In this document: in pieces, positions 44,755-53,357 of the stretch | Position numbering within the stretch: the first letter of the stretch is position 1 | How the letters are laid out: each line of letters begins with the position of its first letter | Assembly: GCF_013391805.1 (NCBI RefSeq) | Contig: NZ_CP058364.1 | Location: 186,001-250,000 of the forward strand | Direction of reading: 5' to 3' | DNA: 64,000 nt | Source of the DNA: Galbibacter sp. BG1 | Lineage (GTDB): Bacteria > Bacteroidota > Bacteroidia > Flavobacteriales > Flavobacteriaceae | The notes under the pieces: generated by a model | What the model was told of the DNA's origin: nothing | The model's database searches: none | What the model saw: only the letters and a program-made list of their open reading frames with translations | Translations under genes and position numbers: made by a program

Positions 44755-45738
44755 CTAAATCACAAATAAAATTTGGAATTCTATTCCATTAAACTGAAAA
44801 AACTGTCGATTCCCATAAGAAGAAAGCCATTTTAAATGTCCGTATACACTGTTGCCCAAAAACCAATATCCGGCTCCGGCACTTACAATACTAGAGCGAT
44901 CTTTAACCGACGTATTCCAATACACTTCACTACCTCGATCTTCTCCAATTTGCCAAACATGACCTCCTTGAAACGTTACCTCAAAACGTTCTGATAGATA
45001 TTGGCTAATTCCATATTCAACAGAAAATCTATCTCCCACCGTAACATCTGCATCTTTTAATTGACCGTGAAATTCGTAGGTTGGGGATATCAAAAATGCG
45101 GTCGACTTTTCATTTAAGTAATAATACATTCCCAATTGAAATAGGTGCGACCAGTATCCCAATCCTGTATTATTGTCACTTCCAGTTTGGTAACTCCCTG
45201 TTGGTGCTACAAAAGTATACCCTCCAGTAACATCCATTTTTTCAAAAGAATAGCTTAGGGTTATTGGAGATATTGTAATATCGCTAAACCCTGCTGAACC
45301 TCCCCTCACAGACCCTGGTCTCCTTAGAACCTCAGTAGCCGCAATTTGTAAATTCGCTGTGTTGTATGGTATGTCTATAAAGAATAAATAACGTAGTCCT
45401 TTTAAAAAGTTGATCTCGGGTGAGACATAGGTTACATCGAAAGTATTATTATAGGCTTGTACATCGATGGAAGAAAAATTTAATTCGCCACCTTGTAATG
45501 AACCAGAAGATATAGAATTGCCCTCGGCATCATAAAAAGTATTGGAGAATAAAAGGGCATTATAATTTGTTATTAGAAACCCAGAATTTTCTGGGGTAGA
45601 AAGATCTCTTACTCCAATAAGCGCAGGGATATATGCGCCTGTTTGAAATTGCGATACCCGATTGGATTGCCCTGTAACATTAAAAAAACAACACATACAC
45701 AATCCAAAAATTATATTTTCCTTTAAATCTCTTTGCAT
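44755..45738 (-). CDS. Outer-membrane channel-like protein (phenol MetA-pathway family)
   Basis: 327 residues. An N-terminal hydrophobic stretch (IIFGLCMCCFFNVTGQ) then about twelve amphipathic beta strands ending in aromatic VI. The QTGAYIPALIGVRD and FVAPTGSYQTGSDNNTGLGYWSHLFQLGMYYYL segments match the family first named for phenol-degradation gene clusters; many members just pass hydrophobic or other small compounds. It follows the sulfatase and barrel genes 42 bases downstream, so it may share their operon. Confidence 0.72.
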   Translation of the reverse strand: MQRDLKENIIFGLCMCCFFNVTGQSNRVSQFQTGAYIPALIGVRDLSTPENSGFLITNYNALLFSNTFYDAEGNSISSGSLQGGELNFSSIDVQAYNNTFDVTYVSPEINFLKGLRYLFFIDIPYNTANLQIAATEVLRRPGSVRGGSAGFSDITISPITLSYSFEKMDVTGGYTFVAPTGSYQTGSDNNTGLGYWSHLFQLGMYYYLNEKSTAFLISPTYEFHGQLKDADVTVGDRFSVEYGISQYLSERFEVTFQGGHVWQIGEDRGSEVYWNTSVKDRSSIVSAGAGYWFLGNSVYGHLKWLSSYGNRQFFQFNGIEFQILFVI

Positions 45739-45779
45739 GAAACCGTTTTGTATAAAGAATTAAAAAAATTAAATATTCA

Positions 45780-46478
45780 TTAGAAAAGTATTTTCATTCC
45801 TGTGTAAAGCATTGGCGTGGTGTTGACCACATCGTACTGTGGTTCAAAAAACAAGTTGAAAACAGTTTTATCAGATTTTAAAATTTTCCCAAAGCCCGCT
45901 CCGAAAGGAACTTCATGCTGCCCTGTTTTAAAGTTAAAAAGCATTCTGGGGTGACTTCTAAAATACCATCCATTATTAAAATCATGATACAACCCCGGTT
46001 GAAACTCCATACTCAAAAGATCATCACCTCCCTGTAATGTAGCCAAAGTGATAACCTTCCAGGTACCAAATTTACTTACTGAAACAAAATTTACACCCCC
46101 AGCCCATTTCTGTTCATGAAAATAGCTTACCACAGCACCTACGCCAAACTGGTGCTGGCCATTTTCAGATTGAAACAATCTAGAAACCAAAAAATTGGCA
46201 CTATTAAATTGATTTACATTGGTTCGATCCCTATTGTCGTAATCGTAATAATCGATATTTTCACCACCATAATTAAACTCATACTCGGCAGTTACTCTGT
46301 AAAACCATTTTCCATAGGTAACATTCCCCAAAATTTGCAACCGGGATTGCTCATCGCTGTAAAAACGATTCCAGATACCTAGGGTCGGACTCGGATCTAT
46401 TGGATTATTGGCATCTTGAGCTTGAGCCGTAATTATGCCAACAAAAGAAAAAATTAGAAGTGCAATAACTATTCTCAT
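45780..46478 (-). CDS. Outer-membrane beta-barrel protein, sulfatase operon
   Basis: 232 residues with a signal peptide ending ITAQAQD and a predicted barrel of about ten strands (LQILGNVTYGKWFYRVTAEYE, FLVSRLFQSE, HQFGVGAVVSYFHE, MLFNFKTGQHEVPFGAG). Not matched to a named family. Only four bases after the sulfatase stop, so the two are co-transcribed; possibly a porin for the sulfated substrate or its product. Confidence 0.65.
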   Translation of the reverse strand: MRIVIALLIFSFVGIITAQAQDANNPIDPSPTLGIWNRFYSDEQSRLQILGNVTYGKWFYRVTAEYEFNYGGENIDYYDYDNRDRTNVNQFNSANFLVSRLFQSENGQHQFGVGAVVSYFHEQKWAGGVNFVSVSKFGTWKVITLATLQGGDDLLSMEFQPGLYHDFNNGWYFRSHPRMLFNFKTGQHEVPFGAGFGKILKSDKTVFNLFFEPQYDVVNTTPMLYTGMKILF

Positions 46479-46482
46479 ATTT

Positions 46483-47916
46483 CTAGTTTTTTGGTTTATA
46501 AGGTTCTGGAGTCCCCAACTTTATAGGTGGTTCTTTTTGCAGCGTCTCTTGGAATTTCAATACTTCATGGGTAATAGCAGGCAACACCCAGGTAAGGTTT
46601 TGAGCTCCTGTATCTTCATTACCACCATGAATTCCATAAAGTTCTTTCGGATCTCGTATTAAATCGTGTACCCTAGGAAAATTGTGTTTTACAGGCTTAT
46701 CGAACATACTTTGTTGATCATAATAATGAATTTTAAAATTCCTCCATTTGTAAGCAAACATTTCGTCCCCATTATATACTGGAAAACCTTCCCTAGCAGA
46801 TTCATTGGTTTCACCTTTCAGTAAAGGCATTTGATTTACTCCATCTATAATACGATCGGAAGGAACTTTATAGCCCACAGCTTCAGCAAGACTTGGCATC
46901 ACATCCGTCATATGCACCATGGCATTTGTTTTTTTACCTTCTGGAATCTTTCCAGGCCAACGAATGAGACATGGTGTTCTTAAGGAACCTTCCAATGCCG
47001 TAAAATAAAATCCTCTCCAATAGCCCGCAGTTCCGAACCAATTAGGAGCTTCCTCTGGGCCATTTTCGCTCATCCAAATTACAATGGTGTTTTCTCGCAC
47101 CTTTAAATCATCTATCGCATCCAAGATACGGCCCGTGTTATGATCTATTTCCATTAAAACATCTGCCCAGGTACCATTACCAGATTTTCCTTCAAATTTT
47201 GGGTTTGGTAAAGTTGGCAAATGCGCCAGGGTATAAGGTAAGTATAAGAAGAAAGGCTTATCTTCTTTAACCTGCCTTTTCATAAAATCTATGGATTTGT
47301 TTGTAAGCTCTTCGTCTATCGTTCTTCGGGAAGTAACGTTATATTCTTTTACTTCTGCGGGAGCTTTCCCTCTTTTGGACTGAACAATTTGAGGTGGGGA
47401 TACTACTGCTGGATCGTAACCAGGTTGAGAAGTGTATTGAGACTCGTCTGTAGTGTTCGCAATTCCATACCATTCATCAAACCCTTGATCGGTTGGGTAA
47501 CGTTCTTTCATGTCTCCCAAATGCCATTTGCCATACATTGCTGTGGCATACCCTTGATCTGAAAAAAGTTCTGCCATGGTTTTTTCCCAGCCTACCAAAC
47601 CGTAAGGCAAGCCCCAAACCACTTTTGTGGTTCCCGAACGTATTGGGTGACGGCCCGTCATTAAAGCAGACCGGCTTGGTGTACATTGTGGCTCAACATT
47701 AAAATTAAGCAATTGCATTCCTTCTTTTGCCAAGGTATCCAATCGTGGCGTTTCTGCACCACGTAAAATTCCGCCTCCATAGGCACCGATTTCACCCCAT
47801 CCCAAGTTATCCATCACTATTATTACTACGTTTGGCTTTTCTTGAGATTGAAGATTGAACATGAATAGAGAAGCCAACATTATACAAAATGCTGACCATT
47901 GATGTTTTACATTCAT
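46483..47916 (-). CDS. Type I sulfatase with DN metal site
   Basis: 477 residues, signal peptide ending NLQSQE. Formylglycine site Cys78 in QCTPSRSALMTGRHP, fully consensus (C-x-P-S-R). The first metal site reads VIIVMDNLGWGE, with Asn instead of the usual second Asp. Other sites are VGWEKTMAEL, GKWHLGDMKERYPTDQGF and IWMSENGPEEAPNW (also an exchange of D for E before N). It starts an operon with an outer-membrane barrel gene. Substrate unknown. Confidence 0.9.
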   Translation of the reverse strand: MNVKHQWSAFCIMLASLFMFNLQSQEKPNVVIIVMDNLGWGEIGAYGGGILRGAETPRLDTLAKEGMQLLNFNVEPQCTPSRSALMTGRHPIRSGTTKVVWGLPYGLVGWEKTMAELFSDQGYATAMYGKWHLGDMKERYPTDQGFDEWYGIANTTDESQYTSQPGYDPAVVSPPQIVQSKRGKAPAEVKEYNVTSRRTIDEELTNKSIDFMKRQVKEDKPFFLYLPYTLAHLPTLPNPKFEGKSGNGTWADVLMEIDHNTGRILDAIDDLKVRENTIVIWMSENGPEEAPNWFGTAGYWRGFYFTALEGSLRTPCLIRWPGKIPEGKKTNAMVHMTDVMPSLAEAVGYKVPSDRIIDGVNQMPLLKGETNESAREGFPVYNGDEMFAYKWRNFKIHYYDQQSMFDKPVKHNFPRVHDLIRDPKELYGIHGGNEDTGAQNLTWVLPAITHEVLKFQETLQKEPPIKLGTPEPYKPKN

Positions 47917-48118
47917 AATTAAACAATTAGATTGTACTAAAATAAATTCTTTTTAAGGCGTGGGGGGAGATAATTCCTTTTAAAAAGGTAGCTTACTCAC
48001 TTAGTGAGATTTATATTTTGGGAAGCTTTTCTAAAATGCTACCAAATTTTTTTACTGAAATTTAATTTCTTAAACTTCATCACTTTTGATAAAGCTGGAA
48101 AGGTATTGTACTATAAAG

Positions 48119-48158
48119 TAAAAAATAGGATCCAGAGATTTCTATGCCCTGAATCCTA
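48119..48158 (-). terminator. Terminator of the 48196 sulfatase
   Basis: Minus-strand stem TAGGATTCAG / CTGGATCCTA (48126-48135 and 48149-48158, one G-T pair) followed by a T run (A run at 48119-48125). Confidence 0.75.
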
Positions 48159-48195
48159 AATTTTATTTCAGAAAAGTGATTTACAAACCACTGTT

Positions 48196-49701
48196 TTAAT
48201 TTCTAATAGGTGACTTCATTTGTTCAACAACCTCATCGATAGACAATGATGAACCTTGAACTGGCGGGTATTTTTTGAATGACTCCAAGAAATTAGATGC
48301 TAACTGCTGTGCGGGTACAAACATCCACATATTATCGGCATACCATCTAATGTAAAGAGCCGACTGCCAAGAAACCTCATATGGATCTGCCCTCAAATTA
48401 ATAACGATAGGCCAACTTGGGGATTTTCTATAAGCTTCTGCAATAGAACCTTCCATAATGGTAAAGTGAAGTTTAAAGTCGTTATATCGAATAGCATTTA
48501 AATTTGCTCCCGCATCGAAGTAAAAAATTTCTTTACGCGGAGATTTGTCTACCTGTCCTTTAAAGAATGGCAATGCGTTATAACCATCTAAATGAACATT
48601 AAACGTTTTCCCATTAGCTTTGTATCCGTTAAGCATTTTCTTAACCAAGTCTGGCTCTCCCGCCGCTGCTGCCAATGTTGGCATCATATCTTCGTGAGAG
48701 AAAATGTCGTTATAAACCGTTCCAGGCTCAATAACCCCAGGCCAACGAATGGCGCATGGTACACGGAAACCACCTTCCCAAGTAGTTCCTTTTTCCCCTG
48801 CAAACGGTGTAGAACCACCATCAGGCCAAGTAAACTTCTCAGCACCATTATCTGTAGAATACATAATAATAGTGTTATCTATAATTCCCAATTCTTCTAA
48901 TTTAGCCAATACACGACCAACACTTTTATCGTGCTCTACCATACCATCAGCATAAAGTCCGATTCCTGTTACACCTTGACTCTCATCTTTTAAATGTGTC
49001 CAAACGTGCATTCTAGTGGAGTTTAACCATACAAAGAAAGGTTTCCCATCGGCATGGGCTTTCTCTATAAATTTAATAGCAGCTTCTTCAAACTCTTGGT
49101 CTACAGTCTCCATTCTCTTTTTTGTCAAAGGGCCTGTATCTTCAATTTTACCATCCGCATAAGAATGCAATACTCCACGAGGACCAAATTTCTTACGGAA
49201 TTCTGGATCTTTAGGATAGTAATAGCTTTCTGGCTCTTCTTCAGCATTTAGGTGATAAAGGTTTCCGAAGAATTCATCAAAACCGTGGTTAGTTGGCAGA
49301 TGCTCATCTCTGTCTCCCAAGTGATTTTTACCAAATTGCCCAGAAGTGTAACCGTGTGGTTTTAAAATTTCTGCAATTGTTGGTTGGTTGTCCTTAATCC
49401 CTTGCTTGGATCCTGGCATTCCAATAGTTAACAATCCAGTTCGAAATGGATGCTGCCCCAAAATAAAAGCTGCACGACCGGCAGTACAGGACTGTTGTGC
49501 GTACCAATCGGTAAATTTGGCTCCTTCGTTGGCTATTCTATCGATGTTTGGAGTTTCATATCCCATTAAACCATCGTTATTAAACCCCACATTGGACCAC
49601 CCAATGTCATCCCCCCAAATCACCAAAATATTTGGCTTGTCTTGAGCTGAGATTAAACTTACCAGTAGCATTGCCACTGGCATTAAAAACAATTTTTTCA
49701 T
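48196..49701 (-). CDS. Type I sulfatase with C-T-A-G-R site
   Basis: 501 residues from the ATG at 49701; the four-codon longer frame begins with TTG. Signal peptide ending LISAQD. Metal pair D31-D32 in WGDDIGWSNVG. Formylglycine site Cys72 in SCTAGRAAFILGQHP, where alanine and glycine replace the usual P-x; C-T-A-G-R occurs in a subset of S1 sulfatases. C-terminal INLRADPYEVSWQSALY and MFVPAQQLASNFL. The pseudogene next door is of the same subgroup. Single gene with its own terminator. Confidence 0.9.
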   Translation of the reverse strand: MKKLFLMPVAMLLVSLISAQDKPNILVIWGDDIGWSNVGFNNDGLMGYETPNIDRIANEGAKFTDWYAQQSCTAGRAAFILGQHPFRTGLLTIGMPGSKQGIKDNQPTIAEILKPHGYTSGQFGKNHLGDRDEHLPTNHGFDEFFGNLYHLNAEEEPESYYYPKDPEFRKKFGPRGVLHSYADGKIEDTGPLTKKRMETVDQEFEEAAIKFIEKAHADGKPFFVWLNSTRMHVWTHLKDESQGVTGIGLYADGMVEHDKSVGRVLAKLEELGIIDNTIIMYSTDNGAEKFTWPDGGSTPFAGEKGTTWEGGFRVPCAIRWPGVIEPGTVYNDIFSHEDMMPTLAAAAGEPDLVKKMLNGYKANGKTFNVHLDGYNALPFFKGQVDKSPRKEIFYFDAGANLNAIRYNDFKLHFTIMEGSIAEAYRKSPSWPIVINLRADPYEVSWQSALYIRWYADNMWMFVPAQQLASNFLESFKKYPPVQGSSLSIDEVVEQMKSPIRN

Positions 49702-49973
49702 AATTATAATCAAGTTAAATTAAAGAAATAACTTGCAGGAGGGGGGAATTTTCTATTTAAAGATAAGTATTTTTATTATTTAAAGAAATAAATTAAGTAA
49801 AACTTTAGTCTCGTATAAAGCTTAAAACAAGGATATCCGCAAAATTTCAAAAGAAATTTCTACTATTTACTTTCTACAAATTCCAATTTAAACTTTTGAC
49901 CTACAATTTTTAAACAAAAAAAACTGTTACATAGCAAAGGTGCGATGTAATAATTTTCAACAATCGTTTTTAA

Positions 49974-50428
49974 AGGTTCGAAAGCGTACATACGTCTTAC
50001 CAACCAGTCTTAGTAATAAGAAGATGCTTCTGGCGCTACTTCGAAAGAATCAGCCCTTAAATCGATGAGTAAAGGTGCTTTTCGAGGAGTTTGATCGTGA
50101 AGCCAAGCCCCTATTCATCATGCTCTTGCGTAGAGAAATGAAATTTCCAGCGGTTATATCTTACCGATCCAAGGGAACCATCGTCAACAAAAGCAAAGAA
50201 CTTATCCCTTGGCGCTTTATCGGTTTTTCCGGTTAAATAGGGTAAGTAATTATACCCATCTATATGTACCTTAAAATTTTTCCCACTGGCAATATATCCT
50301 TTCAACAGCTTATCCTTTATGTTAGAATCTCCAGCAGCTACAACCAAGGTTGGCAAACAGTCTTCCAAAGAAAGGATTTCATTTGACACGGCCCCTGGTT
50401 TTATTTTTCCAGGCCAACGGATGACAAA
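49974..50428 (-). pseudogene. Decayed sulfatase, C-terminal part only
   Basis: Closely similar to residues about 310-470 of the intact neighbour. FVIRWPGKIKPGAVSNEILS through FHFSTQEHDE is one frame (50111-50428), then a frameshift near 50113-50125, then GAWLHDQTPRKAPLLIDLRAD and FEVAPEASSYY, a stop at 50010-50012, and DWLVRRMYAFEP in the same frame. The N-terminal two thirds, with the formylglycine site and metal residues, are missing, so it is inactive. The left break abuts the 21-bp repeat region. Confidence 0.85.
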
Positions 50429-50465
50429 AGTTATAACATAACCCAAATAGAGTATTAAGGTCATA

Positions 50466-50660
50466 CAAACGGTGCTCATAGTTATGCAAAGACGCCTCTT
50501 AGTTAAACAAAGGCAACTCCCACTAATACAAAGACTCCTCTGTATCGTGCAAAGACTACTCCCAGGCGTACAAAAGCTTCTCTGGCTCGTGCAAGAGCAC
50601 CTCCAAGTTATGCAAAAGCATCTCTAGTTTATGCAAAAGCTTCTTGGTATCGTACAAGCA
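50466..50660. repeat. Degenerate 21-bp tandem repeat, about nine units
   Basis: CAA at 50466, 50487, 50508, 50529, 50550, 50571, 50592, 50613, 50634 and 50655: ten starts exactly 21 bases apart. The fourth codon of each unit is CTC (CTT in the last full one). On the plus strand each unit reads Q-(K/R)-x-L-x-x-(V/I/M), a leucine heptad; an ATG at 50484 opens a 47-codon frame that stops at 50625 (TAG), and a second ATG at 50631 reads to 50681. The unit length is seven codons and two turns of DNA. Begins at the breakpoint of the sulfatase remnant and ends 90 bases before an all-helical protein gene. Confidence 0.85.
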
Positions 50661-50750
50661 GAGGAAAATAGATTTTTTTAATTAGAATATTTACTACTAA
50701 ACTGATTTTTTAATATATTGAACCTCTTAACTGTTAAAAACCAATAAATT

Positions 50751-51392
50751 ATGACCAAAGAACAAATTAACCGTATAGAAATGTTTCGTGCGGTACAAAC
50801 TTTTTTAGACACGCACAGTACCATTGTCTCCCAAGCCCCTGTATTAAGTGAATTAAAAAATACGTTTGATGAACTTTTAATTAGAATTGAAGAAAGTAGC
50901 GCCGACCAAAAAGCCGCTCAAGTTTTTTTAACCGAAAATAAAATGGCGCAAAAACGTATTGTTGCAGAAAAAGCAGATATTTTAAATGATGCCTTGGAAG
51001 CTTATGCCGCCATAAACGATAAACCGAATCTATACAAAAAATCTTCTCAAACTTTTTCTGATCTCTACCGTTTACGCAATGAAGATTATAGAAATGCCAT
51101 TCCTGAGATTATAAGCTTGTTGGAAGAAAACCAGAAGGAATTGACAGATTACTTGGTTTCTAAAGCCTTGATAAATGATCTTAAAAATAGCTTTGATAAA
51201 TTTTTAGTGTTAAATGGGCAGCCCCGCCAATACCGAATTAAAAGTGTGCAAGCAACAAGTTCCATAGATGAGCTACTTAATGAAACCCGAGAATTACTAG
51301 ACACCAAAATGGATAAATTGATCACCATTTTTAAAAACAAGGATGCAAATTTTTATAAAGGCTACCACGCTGCAAGGCGTATAGTAAATTAA
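50751..51392 (+). CDS. All-helical protein of unknown function
   Basis: 213 residues, no signal peptide, no membrane helix, no cysteine. Predicted as long alpha helices with internal likeness: IVSQAPVLSELKNTFDELLIRI near the start and LVSKALINDLKNSFDKFLVL near residue 135 repeat the pattern LKN-(T/S)-FD, suggesting two related halves. No known fold or motif recognised. It starts 90 bases after the 21-bp repeat and ends in a strong terminator, so it is a single gene. Function unknown. Confidence 0.75.
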   Translation: MTKEQINRIEMFRAVQTFLDTHSTIVSQAPVLSELKNTFDELLIRIEESSADQKAAQVFLTENKMAQKRIVAEKADILNDALEAYAAINDKPNLYKKSSQTFSDLYRLRNEDYRNAIPEIISLLEENQKELTDYLVSKALINDLKNSFDKFLVLNGQPRQYRIKSVQATSSIDELLNETRELLDTKMDKLITIFKNKDANFYKGYHAARRIVN

Positions 51393-51409
51393 TACTTTAC
51401 CCTCTCATT

Positions 51410-51449
51410 AAAGACGGCTATGGTTTTAATGCATCATAGCCGTCTTTTT
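51410..51449 (+). terminator. Terminator of the helical-protein gene
   Basis: Perfect 13-bp stem AAAGACGGCTATG (51410-51422) / CATAGCCGTCTTT (51435-51447) followed by TT. Stands back to back with a minus-strand terminator. Confidence 0.92.
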
Positions 51450-51450
51450 C

Positions 51451-51501
51451 AAAAAAAAAAAGAATCTAGGGCAATTGCCAAAAAGCGTTGCCCTAAATTC
51501 T
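51451..51501 (-). terminator. Terminator of the small membrane-protein gene
   Basis: Minus-strand stem of 14 pairs with one mismatch (plus-strand arms 51461-51474 and 51488-51501), followed by a run of ten T (51451-51460 on the plus strand read as A). Confidence 0.88.
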
Positions 51502-51527
51502 TTTAATCACTTTAGTTTAAATAATTG

Positions 51528-51659
51528 TTATCCTATAATTCCAATAAAGCTGAATAATGTTGAGATTAAAACCCAACATAAAACGGCTGTCAAGAAAAAA
51601 ACGACAGCTTTTAAAGTGTAAATAAGAATTGATGATTCGTTGTGTAAAGATTGCCCCAT
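51528..51659 (-). CDS. 43-residue membrane microprotein
   Basis: Too short for ordinary ORF listing. Starts MGQSLHNESS, has one long hydrophobic stretch from about residue 11 to 43 (ILIYTLKAVVFFLTAVLCWV and on), enough for one long or two short membrane helices, and ends IGIIG. No recognised family. Support: a clean ATG frame with hydrophobic composition biased by codons, its own terminator 27 bases after the stop, and no other gene in the interval. Promoter not found with confidence. Role unknown; small membrane proteins often adjust a larger complex. Confidence 0.6.
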   Translation of the reverse strand: MGQSLHNESSILIYTLKAVVFFLTAVLCWVLISTLFSFIGIIG

Positions 51660-51941
51660 AATGTTGATAATTTAGAAATTAATAAATAAACTTTATTTGG
51701 GGCGTTGATTTATTAAAATTACAAAAGTTTTTTCAATTCACATAGAAAAACAAGCGCAAATATTTGATATATAGCTCTGTATACACATCTTTTCGTATCT
51801 CTCCTTCCTTCTCTCTTACTATAATATCGACTGAAACTCTTCTATTTTACTTCTGAACGGGAAAAAAAAATTTCGAATAACTAAACCTTTTTGTTTTTAA
51901 TTGTTCTTACCAATAGAAATCAAATTAAAAACATTAAAAAA

Positions 51942-52340
51942 ATGAGATTATTACTTTCTATTTTCTGTCTATTTCTAGTAACGAGTTCACTAAGCAGCTT
52001 TAAAAATGCCCCACCCGTAGATAAATGGGATCGTCTTGGGTCGCGGGTTGTAAACTACCGCCTAGATCGGGATGTAATTCGGGTAACCGGCCGTGAGGGC
52101 TCATTCTCTAAATTAAAAATTCAAGTTACCGGCGGCCCGATGGACATGCACAAAATAGTAGTACAATATAGCAATGGGAAAGTAGATAATATTCCCATTA
52201 GAAAGAATTTCGGTCGTCGTGGTGGCTCTAGAGTAATCGATTTGAGAGGTGGAAACCGCAGCATTAGAGACGTAACTTTTTTCTACGATACCGATAACAG
52301 GTCCAGAACAAAGGCAAAAGTGCACCTTTTCGCCCGCTAA
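51942..52340 (+). CDS. Small exported protein, DUF2541-like
   Basis: 132 residues from the ATG at 51942; the longer frame begins with TTG at 51891. Signal peptide MRLLLSIFCLFLVTSSLSSF. The mature part is basic and beta-rich: KWDRLGSRVVNYRLDRDVIR, MHKIVVQYSNGKVDNIPIR and SRVIDLRGGNRSIRDVTFFY, a layout like DUF2541 proteins. Many arginines, ends HLFAR. May share a transcript with the next lipoprotein gene (43-base gap). Function unknown. Confidence 0.65.
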   Translation: MRLLLSIFCLFLVTSSLSSFKNAPPVDKWDRLGSRVVNYRLDRDVIRVTGREGSFSKLKIQVTGGPMDMHKIVVQYSNGKVDNIPIRKNFGRRGGSRVIDLRGGNRSIRDVTFFYDTDNRSRTKAKVHLFAR

Positions 52341-52382
52341 TACATAATACTAACAAAAATTAATCATTTAAAAACAAAAGAC

Positions 52383-53255
52383 ATGAAAACAACAATGCTT
52401 ACAATCAAAAGAAATTATTTACAATTATTAGTACTGTCATTTATTTCCCTAATAGGTTTATCCTCTTGTTCTAACGATTCTGATGAAGAAACTATTTCCG
52501 AAGAAGATTTAAATGTTGCCCTAATAACTTCTGAAGACGATGCCTTGGCAACGGAAGAATTCTCCAGTATCACGGAGTTTGTTTTAGATGAAGCAAGCTA
52601 TATTAATACTGCCAATAAATACACACAAAAATCTGAAAATTTACCGGCCTGTGTTACTGTAACCTATACGGGGGAATCTAACACTTTGCTAATCGATTTT
52701 GGTACCGAAGGTTGCGAAGGTAATGATGGATTAACTAGAAAAGGAATCATAAAGGTGGTATTTAGTAAGGAGCTTCGTACTCCTGGTGCCCATGCTAAAA
52801 TAAGTTTGGAGAACTATATGGTAGAAGGGTTTGCCATTACAGGAAGTAAATCCATAACCAATGTTACTGAAACCGAAGGGATGGAAAGCTTTAATATTGC
52901 TGTTAGCGATGCAAGTATTACAGGTCCGAACGGACGCACACGAAATTGGAATTCCGATTATACCCTAACCCGAATCGAAGGAGCCGAAACGGTTCGTCCA
53001 TACGACAACATTTATGAAACTACGGGAAGTGCATCTGGGATAGACCGTAATGGAAATAGTTTTACAAGAACGATTACCGTTCCATTGATTAAAGACAGAA
53101 AAATAGGCTGTTTACGAAATTATGTATCTGGGGAAGTTACTATTGAAAATAGCGCCGCTAGCTCACCATTTATTATTGATTTTGGTGATGGCACCTGCGA
53201 CAGACGCGCCACGGTAACTTATAATGGAAATACACGAGAAATATTCTTAAGGTAA
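52383..53255 (+). CDS. Lipoprotein of unknown function
   Basis: 290 residues with a lipoprotein signal peptide ending LIGLSSC, followed by an acidic tether (SNDSDEETISEEDLN), which in Bacteroidota can direct export to the cell surface. The mature part is beta-rich with paired cysteines (ACVTVTYTGES...TEGCEGNDGL and IGCLRNYVSG...DGTCDRRATV), likely two disulfides, and two similar segments LLIDFGTEGCEG and FIIDFGDGTCDR suggesting an internal duplication. Followed by a hairpin terminator. Confidence 0.72.
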   Translation: MKTTMLTIKRNYLQLLVLSFISLIGLSSCSNDSDEETISEEDLNVALITSEDDALATEEFSSITEFVLDEASYINTANKYTQKSENLPACVTVTYTGESNTLLIDFGTEGCEGNDGLTRKGIIKVVFSKELRTPGAHAKISLENYMVEGFAITGSKSITNVTETEGMESFNIAVSDASITGPNGRTRNWNSDYTLTRIEGAETVRPYDNIYETTGSASGIDRNGNSFTRTITVPLIKDRKIGCLRNYVSGEVTIENSAASSPFIIDFGDGTCDRRATVTYNGNTREIFLR

Positions 53256-53272
53256 CCTTTATAAATCTTTAA

Positions 53273-53316
53273 TTGGAGTCCGATTAAAATTGACTGATAA
53301 AAATCGGACTCCTTAA
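53273..53316 (+). terminator. Hairpin after the lipoprotein gene
   Basis: Perfect 11-bp stem GGAGTCCGATT (53275-53285) / AATCGGACTCC (53302-53312), with only a short T-rich tail. Confidence 0.7.
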
Positions 53317-53357
53317 TTATAGCACCCATTCTATTAACTCTTTTATCATTCAATAAA

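Noticed and set aside
50111-50479. 122-residue protein as an intact gene
   Set aside because: Its first 17 residues come from repeat DNA and the rest is a piece of a sulfatase; treated as part of the pseudogene.
50484-50627. Heptad-repeat peptide as an annotated CDS
   Set aside because: 47 codons, breaks at a TAG, no promoter or homologue known to me. Kept as a finding, not as a gene.
50466-50660. CRISPR-like array
   Set aside because: Units are 21 bp with no spacers and no constant repeat; no cas genes nearby. A tandem repeat instead.
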